From Cunninghamia lanceolata (taxonomy: Eukaryota > Streptophyta > Pinopsida > Cupressales > Cupressaceae), in the NCBI GenBank assembly GCA_027924645.1, contig BSBN01000254.1:16190501-16254500 (forward strand): a stretch of DNA of 64,000 bases, given 5' to 3'. Under the pieces are notes generated by a model. The model saw only the letters and a list, made by a program, of their open reading frames with translations, did no database searches and was not told the origin of the DNA. This document shows positions 25,293 to 37,534 of this stretch, in pieces (the stretch's first letter is position 1; each line of letters begins with the position of its first letter). The position numbers were made by a program, and so were the translations under genes.

Positions 25293-26772
25293 TGTTATGT
25301 CAAAAATTGTCCTCATGCATGGAATGGTACAATTTCTTATGAGTTTAGCTCCTTTCCTTTGGTGAGCTTTAACCTATTTATTTATGGCCTTCTCAAACCC
25401 TTATTGACCTATGTATAACCAAAGAAATATCATATTCTGAGATAACTTGTGACTAAAACTAAAAAAGAACTTTGGATTTTGGACATCCCTAACCTCCTTG
25501 ATGAAGACCTGATCAGAAAATTGGGGCCTTGAGAAGGGCATCCACACCCTTGTCCTACCCTATTTTTTGGGGTTTTGAATCTCGGCAAGGTGTTTGTTCC
25601 CATCATGCACCTTGAGATTCTAATGTCAAATTTCAATTTTTGGTGTGATACTGACATGTTATTCTAAGAATTGTAATTCCTAAGGTTAGATATTTAAAGA
25701 CATTTGAAAATTATTTTATCATATACAATCTACATGCCATCTTTTATGCCAAAACTCTACCAAAATTACCATTCAAGATCAACCACTTGTTGAAGCTCTT
25801 TGAAGTTATTTCATTTTTCTATCATAGAGATATTCTGTGGAGATTAGGAATCAAGATCTAGAGACTATATTGTTCTACCTAAGGTTTGTACAACCTTTTT
25901 GTATGATCTGGAGAAGGATTGAAGCCTCCAACATGAGCTTGGGAATCCTCTGTGGATATGGCTTCCTTGCCTTCTTGTTCTACAAGCCTTCATTGCTCTC
26001 ATTACTTTGAGGTGAAGTTGTGTTTGTTTCATTGAGTGAAGCAAAGTGTTGATCTTTCCTTGATGCTTAAGTCATCTATGGTTTTATATTTTCTCTATAC
26101 ATATTTGTTAGATGACTACACACATTTGTGAATCTTTATCATTGGCTATTAATCAGGTAGGAATACCAAAAATAGGGCTTGATTGAGGCAAGCTCCTATA
26201 TAGACACAACCATCTTTCTCCTCCTTTTACATGTACAGGTTGCATACAAACATATCCGATAGAAAGGAGTGATAGGAAGATGGCTATTACGGACACAATC
26301 ATCACACAATTTCAAAATTTAGGATTGTGAGACTTTAAGGACATAGGGAATCACATTGGCATCCTTCAGAGAATTTTCTTCAGGATTTGGGAACCTATGG
26401 AGATTACTTGTTTCTTAATATAGAAGATTCTGACAGTTGAAAACTTTTAGGACACAAGGACAAGTGTCCTTGTTCAACAAGGCTTCATTTTCTAGGTGCA
26501 TATTCTCTATACCTTCTACTTTGCATTTCTATGATTTGTTCATCTATATATGTGTCTGAAAGCTATCTCTTATAGTATAGTTGTTGAATTAGGTTTTCAT
26601 GTTTACTGAACATAAGATTTTTACTTAGTTACAATTAGTAGAAAAAGGGAACCTAGGAGATTAGTATCTTTACTTCAATCTTGTTTCTTACTTCGCTAAT
26701 GTTTAGCAAGAGAAAGTGCGAGACTTGATTTGATTTGTTGAACTATCATTGTCCCTCATTTTCCACTAAACA
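25293..26772 (+). repeat. 3' LTR of the nested Tat-type element
   Basis: 1480 bp, TGTTATGTCAAAAA to TTCCACTAAACA, followed directly by the duplicated ggaag and the resumed copia gag. Confidence 0.85.
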
Positions 26773-27500
26773 GGAAGATAGTTGATAAAAAGTATACTAT
26801 ACCTCCTAATGGTCCAAAGGATGAAGATGATATTAAAGAATATGAGAACAATGGCAAGGCAAGGAGTGAATGTAATGAGCTACAAAACTACAAATGAGAT
26901 CTGGAAGAAGTTGGAAAGTATATATGAAGGATATGACAAGGTGAAGCAAGCAAAGATGTAGAATTTGAAGTCCATATTTGAAACCCTAAAGATGTCAGAG
27001 AATGAAAATATTGCAAGCTACATGTAGAGAGTGGATGAAGTTGTCAACTACATCAATGGTCTTGGTGGAAAGTTGGAGGGAAGTGAAGTGGTAAAGAAGG
27101 TACTAAGAACTCTTCCAAAATCCTATAGTACTAAATTTTCTGCTATTGAAGAAACTCAAGATTTGGATAAGTATTCTATGGATCAAATGTTTGGTACTTT
27201 AACTACTTTTGAGATAAGAGAATTTGGTCAAGATGATACAAGAAAAGAAACTACTTTTAAGGCTAGAAAGACATAAAAGAATGTTGAATTAGATCTAGAT
27301 GAATTTGATGAAGTGGAACAAAATTTTGTAAGTAGGTTGAAAAAGGGCTCTAGAAAATATGGAGGTAAGTTACCCTTCAAATGTTTTAACTGTGGAAAGA
27401 TAGGTCATTATGCTTCAAAATGTCTAATCAAAATTTCAAATTACAAATACAAGGATAATAAAGGTAAATCATTCAAGATAGGTTACTATGTTAAATAAGA
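26773..27500 (+). pseudogene. gag: Copia gag, main part with CCHC zinc knuckle
   Basis: The frame left at 14854 resumes after the duplicated ggaag. It has the UBN2-type Gag body (open 27031-27276) and a CX2CX4HX4C knuckle, CFNCGKIGHYASKC, at 27382-27423. Stops near 26896, 27027 and 27276 break it. Gag would form the particle and bind RNA. Confidence 0.8.
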
Positions 27501-28074
27501 TGATAGCATATATGATGATGAGTCTAACTATCTGGATGATGAAATTAATGAATGCATGTTCATGGCATTGAATGTTGGAATTAATTTTGAAAGGGGTATG
27601 AAGGAAATTCCTCCAAAAATAGAGCACAATATCAAAGGAGATTTGGTAACTTCTTTCCATGCAAGAGAAGAGGAGAACCACTAGTTAATTTACATTGGGT
27701 GTTCAAATCATATGATAGGTGATAAGAATAAGTTTGTGAAGATTCAAAAGTTTGATGGAGGTTTTGTTAAGTTTGGAGATGATGCATCTTCTAAGATCTA
27801 TGGAAAAGGTTCAAAATTTTTTTATGGCAAGCACAATACAGATGATGTTCTTTATGTCAAGGGCCTCTAGAATAATCTTCTAAGTATAGGACAAATGTGT
27901 AACAGAGGATATAACCTTGTGTTTCAGGATGGTGGCTATGAAATCAAGAAAAAAAACTCCAAAACTTTGGTTGCTACAGGAACAAGGACAAAAGGAAATA
28001 TATATCAGCTCAAAGGTGTTAATGTTATGTGTTTCATGACTCAAATTAATTAAAGTTGGCTAGGACAGAGAAGA
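27501..28074 (+). pseudogene. Copia protease and pre-integrase region
   Basis: The protease start reads YIGCSNHMIGDKNKF near 27690-27735, where copia proteases normally carry D-S-G before C-S-N-H-M, so the catalytic Asp-Ser pair seems to have been deleted. The flap and C-terminal parts follow (GDDASSKIYGKG; NNLLSIGQMC), then a pre-integrase stretch (GNIYQLKGVNV). Stops occur at about 27499, 27682, 27868 and 28051. Confidence 0.7.
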
Positions 28075-28980
28075 ATGTGTCACATCAATTTTGACAGTCA
28101 AGTGAGGATCAACTCTACTCAAGTTGTGAGGGATCTGCCAAGAATTACAAACCCTATCGAAGCAACTTGCAAGGAATGTCAGATTGGGAAGCAAATGAGG
28201 AATAATTTCAAGATCAAAGAGTATTCTACCACCAAACCTCTAGATTTTGTGTATATAGGTCTGTGTGGACCTACAATAGTAGGAAGATTTCAAGGTGACA
28301 GGTATTTCATGTTGTGGATTGATTATTACTCTAGAATGACTTCCAAGGTAATATTTCTCAAAGAAAATTAGAAGATCTATATAAGTTTAAAGCATTTAAG
28401 GTTATGGTTGAAAATGAAATTGATCTGAAAGTCAAGTGTAGGTCTGATAGAGGTAGTGAGTTCACCTCCAATGAGTTTAATTGCTTTTATTAAGATCACA
28501 AAATAAAGAGGCATTTTTTAGTCCGTAGGACTCCTTAGTAGAATGGAGTGGTGGAAAGAAAGAACAAGATTGTTCAAGAAATAGTAAGGACAATGTTGAA
28601 AGAAGAAAATTTACCAGATATCTACTAGAGAGAATCTATTCACACTATAGTCTACATACAAAATAGAGTCCAAGCAAGGGTCAACAATTCAAAGACTCCA
28701 TATGAACTATGGTGTGGAAGAACTCCTCATGTAAAATAATTTAGATCATTTGGAAGTAAGTGCTACATTAGGAGAGATGAATAAAACTTGGGAAAGCTTG
28801 ATACAAGATCAGATGAAGGAATCATCCTTGGATATTCTACAAAGAGCAAGGCTTACAGGTGCTACAACAAGAGGCTGAAGAAATTAGTGGAAAGTGCAAA
28901 ATGTCAAAGTGGATGAAGAACCATATCAAAGTTCAGTGCTAATAGAAGGATATGAATCTGATGAGACCCCTTGTAGAGAA
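28075..28980 (+). pseudogene. Copia integrase
   Basis: The zinc-binding part ends in CKECQIGKQMR (about 28165). The core shows GLCGP where D-L-C-G-P is normal, so the first catalytic Asp is replaced by Gly. SDRGSEF (about 28445) and VVERKNK (about 28550) keep the second Asp and the Glu. At least three stops lie in the core. The C-terminal KRY-like region is readable to about 28900. Confidence 0.75.
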
Positions 28981-29129
28981 GAAGAAAGAGAAGAAAGTTG
29001 ATGAAGAATATGCTCCAAAAGGGATTCCTAAGACCCCCAAGTATGAGTAGAAGAATCATTTTGAAGATCAGATCATTGGAGATAAGAAGAAAGTTGTTTT
29101 AACAAGAAGTATTGCTATGGTAGATGAAT

Positions 29130-29990
29130 AGGTAAATTTGTGTTTATTGTCTAAAATAGAACCCAAAATAGTGACTAAAGCATGCAAAGATGAGCACTGG
29201 ATCAAGGCTATGGAAGAAGAATTGATGCAAATTGAAAAGAATTAAACTTGGGAAGTTGTCCCAAGACTAGTAGATAAAAATGTGATAGGAACTAAATGGG
29301 TCTTTTGGAACAAATTGAATGAGAATGGAGAAGTAGTCAGAAATAAGGAAAGGCTTGTGTGTAAAGGCTGCTCACAAGTGGAAGGAATAGATTATGAGGA
29401 AACATTTTCTCCAATGGCAAGATTGGAGGCCCTTAGAATGTTCTTGGCCTTTACAACTCATAAGGACTTCAAAGTTTATCAGATGGATGTAAAATCTACA
29501 TTCCTGAATGGAGAGTTAGAAGAAGAGATATACATTGAGAAACCAGAAAGCTTTCAGTTATGAGATAATCAAAATATGGTCGACAAATTGAAGAAGGCAT
29601 TGTATGGACTCAAACAGGCTCCTAGAGCTTGGTATGCAAGGTTGGATAGGTACCTGCTACAATAAGGATTCAAAAAGGGCACTGCAAATAGTAATCTATA
29701 CTTGAAATTTGAAGAAGATCAAATCTTGATTGTGGAAGTGTATGTTGATGATATAATCTTTAGAGGAAATGAAGGTATGTGCAAGAGATTTCCAAAAGAG
29801 ATGCAAAAAGAAATTGAAATTTTGATGAGTGGGGAAATGAAAATCTTCCTTGGGTTATAAATCGGTCAATCAAGAAAAGGTATTTTCATTTCACTGTCAA
29901 AAGTATGCTAAGGAAATGTTGAAGAAGTTTGGAATGGAAGACTTGAAACTAGTATGTAGTCCCATGACTACAAGTTGTAAATCAAACAAA
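29130..29990 (+). pseudogene. Copia reverse transcriptase
   Basis: KWVFWNKLNENGEV (29291 on) begins the RT fingers. VYQMDVKSTFLNGELEEEIY supplies the first catalytic Asp region, [13 protein letters not shown] is present near 29597, and YVDDIIF near 29740 supplies the Asp pair. The open piece at 29282-29563 ends in a stop, with further stops near 29663 and 29858. This order (integrase before RT) is the copia signature. Confidence 0.85.
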
Positions 29991-30009
29991 GATGATGAAT
30001 CCCCTAAGG

Positions 30010-30728
30010 CTAATTAGAGCAAGTATAGATCAATGATTGGTGGATTGTTATACATGACTTCTACTAGATTGGATATCATGCATGTAGTTTATCTTGTGGC
30101 TAGATTTCAAGTTGATCCCAAAGAGTCACATGTTTTAGCAGTAAAGAGGATATTTAGATACTTGAAAGGCACTTTGGAGTTTGTCCTATTGTATCCCAAG
30201 GATACTAATTTCTCCTTGAGCGCATATACAGATGCAAATTGGGTAGGATGTATAGATGCTAGAAGAAGTACAAGTGGTGGTGCTTTCTTTCTAGGAATCA
30301 AACTTGTCTCATGGTTAAGTAAGAAGCAGGACTTAGTGTCATTATCTACTACAGAGGTAGAGTTCATTGCAGTAGCATCTTGTTGCACATAGGTGTTATG
30401 GATGAAGAAAACATTGAAGGATATCAAAGTGTCATTTGATGAGCATATTCCTATTTTATGTGATAATACAAGTGCTATCAACATCTTAAAGAATCTAGTA
30501 ATTCATTCAAGGACAAAGCATATTTCAATCAGGTATCACTTCCTAAGAGAGAAGGTTGTAGAGAATGAGGTGAAATTGGAGTATGTGCCTACCAAGGATC
30601 AAGTTGCAAATATTTTTACAAAGGCTCTTCCTAAGGATACTTGTGAGTATGACTGGCAGAAGTTAGGGTTATTTCCCCTCCTTTTAACTAGATGCATAAG
30701 TGTGTACATTTGTTTGGGAAGCATTTAA
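30010..30728 (+). pseudogene. Copia RNase H
   Basis: Two open pieces (30033-30392 and 30393-30728) are split by one stop after VASCCT. Motifs are GGLLYMTSTRLDI, YTDANWVG (Asp), RRSTSGG, LSTTEVEFIA (Glu), CDNTSAINI (Asp) and RTKHISIRYHFLRE, the standard copia RNase H. It removes the RNA template strand. The antisense frame at 30107-30484 is a shadow. Confidence 0.85.
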
Positions 30729-31089
30729 GTATATATTATTGGTGTTGGACCGATGTGGAAGGCTATCTCTTAGGGCGAGTAGGTAGTGATAGTATTGTTT
30801 CGTGCAATCAGATGGAGCATATATTATGATCCTAAGGGGGAGAGTGCAGAAAAGTGAGAGTAGTGAAGATAGAGCAGGTAAGTTTGCTAGTGTTGTAGTT
30901 ATTGCCCTTTTCTATTGATGTCAAAGGGGGAGAGAGTTAGATTGGCTGAAAAACCATAGTACAGTAATGTGTGTGAAGAGTAAGATTTTCTCCAGTTAGG
31001 GGGAGTACAACTGAGTTACTGATTGATTGCTTTAGGTCTTGATGGTTTTTTAAAGAGTTGGTGTTGCTATTAATGATAAAGTGGGAGAT
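30729..31089 (+). other. 3' spacer with repeated G-rich purine tracts and PPT
   Basis: Contains AAGGGGGAG-type tracts near 30834, 30925 and 30996. A final GATAAAGTGGGAGAT (31075-31089) touches the 3' LTR and is the likely plus-strand primer. No ORF. Confidence 0.55.
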
Positions 31090-32490
31090 TGTTGGAAAAT
31101 TGCTAGTGTTGTGATTGATGTCAACCTATAGTAGGTGGTTCACTTGGTTTCCAAGTGGTTTTGAGAAAATTTGATAAAAAGGTGTGCAGTGGGATAGAGG
31201 TGTGCTCTGTGTTGTGCTCCACATTTCTTCCTAGTTGAAGACATGCTTGAGCAGTTTCAAGGTTATGATCAAAGGTATTCAGAGGTGTTATATCAAGAGT
31301 GTTAGGTTATGGATCATGTAGAGGTAGAAGATGTGTTTGATAGAGAGTTTGACTGTGAAGAAGACTGTCTGGGAGAAATGATATTGCTCCACATTTCTTC
31401 ATGTTAAGATCTCTTGTTTTCTAGATCTACAAAAGTGCTTATATTATCTATATCTACCCTCCCTTGAAGTTTCTAGTGTTGGGGTACTCTAAAAGTTTAG
31501 GTCTTGTGTTGATATTCAGTAGCAGTATATCCTAATGTGCAAAATGAAGACATTCCTTATTTCAAGTGGTTTCTGTAGTGTTACAGAAGATCATGATGAT
31601 GGTGAATATTTTAGTAAGGTGTGTGAATGCTTTGGAGTGTCTCTCTCTAGTCTACATGATGTTTTTAGACTTGGTGTAGCATGGATGTGCTCATTATCTC
31701 AGGTTTGGTTGACCTAGCTTACTAGCAACATTTGCAAAAGGTATCTCATGGATTATGAATGTGATGAACAGCTTGGTGATACAAAATTGAGTCCTAGTTA
31801 ACCCTTGACATGGTTCACTTTCACTTTATTCCACTACAGAAGTGTTTAGTGCCGACCTAATTGGTGTTGCATGTTTGAGGTGCACATGCTTCATTAGGAC
31901 CAACCTAATTGAGATAGGTCTTGGTTGTAGATGGTATAAATGCATGATGATATTGAGTAGAGAAAAGTAGAGAAGATTATGTGAATGTGAATCAAGGGTA
32001 GTGAGTTGTGTACGAGCCTAAATGCTTCTGACTCTAGAATGCAGTGAGTAGAAGGTGTCAACATTTCAGTGTGCCTAAAGTTGTTGGAGGTAGTGAACCA
32101 AAGGTTGTGGATGGAAATGAGTGGTAGTGGTGGATTTCACCTATTGCTTTGAGATAGTGAATCTCTCTATAACAACCTTCCTTCTTCTCTCTTCTAAGCA
32201 GTGAGCCTTTCTCTTGGCAGTGAGTTTTTCTTTTGGACAATGAGCATATTTGTTTTTAGTGTTGCTATTCATATATATGTGAGCTAATCCTAATCATGGT
32301 TATTCCCTTCTTGGTTTTTCCACATAAATCTAGTGTTCTTATGTGTTTGAATGTGTTTTCATTGATACTCCATATGTTTACATTATGCTAATGCATAATA
32401 AGAGGTTGATGGTAGAAATTGTTCTAAGGGTTTAAAGTTTTAATATACAACTGATTCACCCCCCTCTCAGTTGTCATATGCATACTAACA
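31090..32490 (+). repeat. 3' LTR of the copia element
   Basis: 1401 bp, TGTTGGAAAATTGC to ATGCATACTAACA. It aligns with 13307-14688 with many substitutions, so the insertion is not recent. Confidence 0.85.
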
Positions 32491-33400
32491 TTATTTCTTT
32501 ATCATCAAATTTTCCTTTATCCAAACCTTTGAGTTTTCTCCCTTTGGTCCTATTTTCCTTATCAGCAAATCCTAAAATTCTTGAACCAAGCCTCCACCGC
32601 ATCATTTTACGTTTATTAGTGAGTCTGTATTTTCTTGAACCAAGGGCCTTTTCTCATGCTTCTTCTTTATCAACAAATCACTACAATTCAAAACATTGAC
32701 TTTGACCTTATCACCTTATTGGTGGAATAAGAAAACTTTAAACTTAGGAAAAGTTCATTCCTTAGCTAGTTTTTTGATAAGGGTACTTTATCTCTCTTGC
32801 CTTACACAAATCTTCAATCTCCATATTTACCTTATCGGTAAATTTACCCCATGCCAAACTAGCTTCCTTATCGGCAAATTCTAAAGTTTCAGAACCAATT
32901 TTGCCTTTATTTTCTCTATATTTTGCCTTATCGGCAAAAAGGCATATTTGTGAACTTTGCCTCTTTTCTCTACTATCAGAAAAACCCCTTGTCCGTGAAC
33001 CTAGAGGTTCATAAACCTCCAAGTTCACCGCAAAGCTTTCCTTTGTCTTCAACTTCTTCCTTTCCTTATATTCATTCCACACCACAATAGGTTCCTTCAT
33101 CATTGTTGGTGAACTTTGCCATCGGTGAATCTCTGAGTTCACTAACTCGAAACATTGCCGATAAAGTTGTTTTATCCTTCATCGTCTCCTTTATCTCTTT
33201 GCCACCAACTTTTCTCCCTTTTTTCCCTTTATCACCTTATCGTTGTATTAGAAAATTTGCAATACTTTGAACTAGTTCGCTAGTTCAAACTTTCAATGAT
33301 TCACTAATAAGGCATGAGTTCCTTCCTTGGCCACATACAAAAATCTTTTTCCCTATCAAGGAAGTCACTCATTAGCTACTATAGTCACCTTGTCAGTGAA
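32491..33400. repeat. Degenerate TTATCGGCAAA-type repeat array, right part
   Basis: Continues the array cut at 13306. Cores are seen near 32500, 32557, 32665, 32833, 32866, 32927, 33103 and 33160, some as CTTATCGGCAAATT, with GAACC and CTTT spacers. On the minus strand one part (33142-32762) stays open, probably by chance. Confidence 0.5.
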
Positions 33401-33639
33401 TTGGCAACTCACTGAACTAGAAAAATTTTGAAGTTCAGGAAAAAGCCAATTTGTCGGCCAAAGCCAAAAATATGAATTTTTTTGAAAGGGAGAAACCACT
33501 TTTGACAAAGGCAAAAAACATAAAGACCAAACTTTGAACAAGGATAAATTCTTTGTTTTAAATAATTTTGAGATGGTTCAAAAGGCAAAGTTGATCTAGA
33601 ATTCAATTCTCTATCTAATGATGACATTTTCTAGAAAAT
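33401..33639. other. AT-rich spacer, no gene seen
   Basis: The array fades out here. A 72-codon minus-strand frame (33627-33409) has no motif and I do not call it. Confidence 0.35.
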
Positions 33640-33960
33640 TTGCATAAGATTTTGTGGGTTTTATGGGATAAAATGAGAATTTTAGAATAAGTTTTTTGCA
33701 GGTGCCAACTCATTCTTTGATTTTATGAGCTTGATCTTATAGTCTTCATTTTCACTTCTTGTTGCGCCTAGATCTTCTAGGGAAGAAATGAGTTCTACTT
33801 CATAATCAACTACACAATCTTCAGCATTATAGGCTGTCATGTTTATATTATCTTCCAGAAGATTATTCCCAATAAATCTTACTTTTGTTCCCATGTGTTC
33901 CTCACCAAGATCTACCTTGATTGTTAGGTTGCATCTAAGAAACCTTGCTTTGATACCAAT
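33640..33960 (-). pseudogene. gag: 5' end of a minus-strand copia-like element: primer site and gag stub
   Basis: On the minus strand TTGGTATCAAAGC (about 33959-33947), a tRNA-Met-type primer site, lies against an LTR edge at 33961. An open frame then runs to 33682 and contains an acidic, coiled-coil-like stretch (DYEVELISSLEDLG) as found in copia Gag C-terminal regions. The rest of the coding region is missing. The repeat array follows instead, so the element was probably internally deleted. Confidence 0.5.
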
Positions 33961-36924
33961 TGTTGAACACATAGAAGTACTAAGAGGGGGGTGAATCGGT
34001 ACTAAATCAAATTACTTAATTTTTAGCTACTTTCAAACTTATGCGGTCAATCAAGACATGAGAAATACAAGAATGCAAAAGCACACAACCACAACACCAA
34101 ATTTACATGAAAAAACTAAGAAGGTAAAAACCACATGGTGAGCAAGTTGCTTGGATCTACTATCAAAACCCAAACTCACAAATAAAATGTGATTACTTTA
34201 TTAGTTATGGGCTACAACGCAAAGGAAGTTGCAACCCCCTAATCAGTTACATATTTGCAAAGCTTACCGCAATGTTCTTCATGCAATACAAAACATTTAT
34301 CACTTTAACCTTAGCACTACAATTTGTCATCTTTATAACAACAATACTAATCTCCATAATATCAAAAATCTATCCAGGAATTCTTTTTTACCATTGAAGA
34401 GATCATCATATCTTTTGCAACTATATTATGTTACATGAACTAATCCTTAGCACATTTCATCATCATATCTACTTCTGTTGTAAATATATTAGCACAATAT
34501 TGATTATTTCTTATCATTCACAACTCAAATTACTTTCAACAATTTTGAGTCTTCATATATATCCTCTACAGGCCTCAAGAATCTTTCTGCTTGGTTGGCC
34601 AAAATGAAATGTGTAGTGGCCATATTAATCAGCTCCCAAATGTGTGTGGTAAGTAAAATTCTAATTTGGTTCAAGAATAAGCCATAATCAGGTCCTATCT
34701 CAACTTGGCACACTCCACATTGTTGCACACACTAAACAATGGCATGTTCATCACATATATCAGGTTGGCATAGAAAACACTTACCCTTAACTCTAGAACA
34801 AAAGTGGTATTGGAGAAGACTAAATTATATCATGTGGATCACATTATGAATGTTATATGACTTGTAAAACATTTCTGAACATCTCTCTTACTAATCCAAG
34901 TAGTTTTATGCTAGCACAAATGCTTGAACATTGATTCTAGTATCCTTATCATACTCTGATAGCATAGTCTTGAAGTGAAACATCAAAGATCATACTTGTG
35001 GTGAACAAAACAAATTGAAACTTGAATTCAACATACCAACTAATCTAGTGTACCTTTCTTTCCATTGGCAAAACCAATTATCAATTAGCAGTGCTTTGTG
35101 TTAACATTAACTCTCTCCTTCTATTCACACTACTTAGTACAAAGGCAAGTCTTCATAGATCTGACTCAAGAAAATCATCTGTGGTACAAATTATTTCTTG
35201 AAACTTGAAACATAAATCCTAGTTACTCATATCTACCTATCCTCCAAGCCACAAATTCATATCTTTATCCGCGGAGAAGTGCAGAGCATTCTCTAGTTAG
35301 TTTGTGACTACACTTACCTTGTTCTATTATTGTCTTTGTTCTTGTATCTCTAAAACACTTTGAGTTAAACATTATGATCTCAATTTTAAAGCATAAGTTC
35401 TTGAATGCAATACCTAACTGATAGTTCAATTTGCAAGTCCATATCTTCAACTATTGTAGAATGCATTACATTCTTGTGAGCTTGTAACATCTACCCTGAC
35501 TTGTACTATACTTAGACAAATTCCTTCAACATTTCCCAGCTTTATTCATCTAGTGGTAATCATTATATCATCACCAAGCAACACTAGTTCAACTTAACTC
35601 ATCAATCATATCAAGAATTTGACTTATGTATTAACTTTAGTAGATAAGGTATGACTATGTATAGATGATAACGATCCATCTCCTTTACTTTGCAATTCTC
35701 TAATCAACATTTACTGTATGCTACTTTGAGTACATCAACATTTACACATCACTTTACTTGTCATTCTTATAATGCTTATTCTTCTATCCTTGTTGATCAT
35801 CATAGTGATGTAATCCCTTTGGCATCATCTACAATCATTCTCACTGTAGCATTCCATGCCACTATGGACATCAATGACAAGCTATATATGCAACAAGTAT
35901 ACCCTCTACTATAGGTCAACATAACAAGAATAAGCTAAGATCCTGGGTGACTTAAGTAATGACATTGAACCCCTCTTTGTATCATTACAGTCTCAGGTCT
36001 ATGACAACCTATCAAACTACTCAATAGATAGTCAAATGTGATTTCATGCTCATGAATAAATTTTGTATTCATTATTTCAATGATAATTTTTATACTCATC
36101 TCGATTGGCTATAATATTACCTTTTTGAAAGTATGGGATAATCTTAGCCAAAATATAAAATAGATTCAAGGCTATTCATAGCCAGGATTACACTTATGTA
36201 ATCATATCAATATTATCTTATTACAAACTACCATAATGTTTTAATACTTTAAACAAATTGGTCTTGAGGAGAGGAAATAATAAGTTCACTTACACATAAT
36301 GTAAGGATGAGTTCCTACTCATTGACCAAATAGCCTTACCAAATGAGTGAGTCCCACATAGCTCTCTACCTCATGATATTTTTAAGGATGTACCATTTAT
36401 TCAACAAATAAAGAAAGATTAGTTAAATGTTATCAATCATTCAAGTATTCAAATGTAATTTTATTTTATTGGTGTCTTAGTACATAATTACTCATGCATT
36501 TATAAATTTCTACCTTACACAGGCATGCATGACAAAGCTGAGTTGTTGGCCTACTTACATGCACCACCAAGAGTGAAAAATACTACAGTTTATCAGTCAT
36601 ATTATCAATGTAAAGAGTGAAAAATACTTACATAAACTCTATCCCACGTTCTATACATTTAGTATATAACTTATTTAATCGACAACATCAGATTTAAATA
36701 TGCATGGGTTTACATGATAGTAAGCTTATTCATTGATGTCAATGATGTATTAATGAATACATTCATTATGTGTTTGACGAATAAAATATTGATCTGATAT
36801 GTCAAATTCCCAAGTTATCTTAACACATAGAGGTATTCTTAACCTCCTAATTTGTCAACATGGACAACAACATCGTCGACAAGACAATGACACCACATCA
36901 CAAAGATAGTAGAAACATAAAAGT
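33961..36924 (-). other. LTR edge of a minus-strand element and noncoding remains
   Basis: Starts TGTTGAACACATAGAAG with AGAGGGGGGTGAATC, the mirror of the C-rich copia LTR end. The far end of this LTR could not be located. The remaining 2.9 kb shows only short, motif-free frames and no RNA gene. Confidence 0.4.
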
Positions 36925-37449
36925 TGTTATATGGATCCTAATCAGACTTGGAGGTTAAATTTACCTCACTTTTAACAGCGTAGTTTTGCCCCAAATTATT
37001 TAATGACATCAAGGGGCAGCACCCCTTGTGGGGGTTTGGGGGTAGCGCCCCCAAGACAAGGTCAATGGGAAGTGCCCCTTGTGGGGTCCAGGGGAAAAAC
37101 CCTATTTTTGTATTTTATAAAGGTGTTGGGAGTTATTTTTCTATTGATTGACATAAAAAAATGCTATTTTTGTAACTGACATAAGGCTTGATAAAAGCAA
37201 CTAAGGGTTGGGGTTTTTGTTGACGTATTGTAGTATTTTGTAGTAGTATTGAGTTGCAAGGATTGTTGGTTTTAATTGGTTTTGATTTACTGGATAATAA
37301 TATTGGACTGTCTATTGGTGGATGTAGCTTGAGTTTGGGTGAACCATGTTAAAACTTATCTCTTGTTGTTATTATTTTTGTGTATTTTCATTCCTCTATT
37401 TAATCTTTATTAGCATTTAATTGATATCTTCTACCAGCTAACCCTAACA
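36925..37449 (+). repeat. 5' LTR of the second copia element, start uncertain
   Basis: The end (TAACCCTAACA) is fixed by the primer site. The start at TGTTATATGGATCC is a guess, as the partner LTR is outside the window. It contains G/C-rich hairpins near 37010-37060 (AGGGGCAGCACCCCT and GGGGGTAGCGCCCCC). Confidence 0.45.
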
Positions 37450-37451
37450 AG

Positions 37452-37464
37452 TGGTATAAGAGTA
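37452..37464 (+). promoter_or_regulatory. Primer-binding site, tRNA-Met type
   Basis: TGGTATAAGAGTA two bases after the LTR end matches the tRNA-Met primer site with one C-to-A change. Confidence 0.7.
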
Positions 37465-37534
37465 GGTTGTGTTTGATTATCATCTATAGGAAGGTCTCAC
37501 AAATGAGTGGGAGTCTCATGGTTCAGTGGGAGCA

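Larger units (their letters stand above)
14855..26772 (+). mobile_element. Ty3/gypsy Tat-type retrotransposon nested in copia gag
   Basis: LTRs at 14855-16355 and 25293-26772 both start TGTTATGTCA and end CACTAAACA. They are bounded by a perfect 5-bp duplication, ggaag, at 14850-14854 and 26773-26777. The interior reads protease, RT, classical RNase H, second RNase H, integrase, then a 3.5-kb 3' region with an antisense PMD gene. A second RNase H and extra genes 3' of integrase are marks of the plant Tat lineage. Every coding part has stops and frameshifts. Confidence 0.9.
13307..32490 (+). mobile_element. Ty1/copia retrotransposon, split by a nested gypsy element
   Basis: Two LTRs (13307-14688 and 31090-32490) both start TGTTGGAAA and end GCATACTAACA. 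The flanking 5-mers are ttata and ttatt, a near-perfect target duplication. A tRNA-Met-type primer site follows the 5' LTR and a purine-rich tract precedes the 3' LTR. Gene order is gag, protease, integrase, RT, RNase H, which defines Ty1/copia. About 11.9 kb of its 19.2 kb is a gypsy insertion in gag. All coding parts carry nonsense codons. Confidence 0.9.

Noticed and set aside
30107..30484. 125-codon minus-strand ORF
   Set aside because: Shadow of the copia RNase H on the other strand.
32762..33142. 126-codon minus-strand ORF as a gene
   Set aside because: It lies in the degenerate repeat array, has no motif and its periodic composition follows the repeat units.
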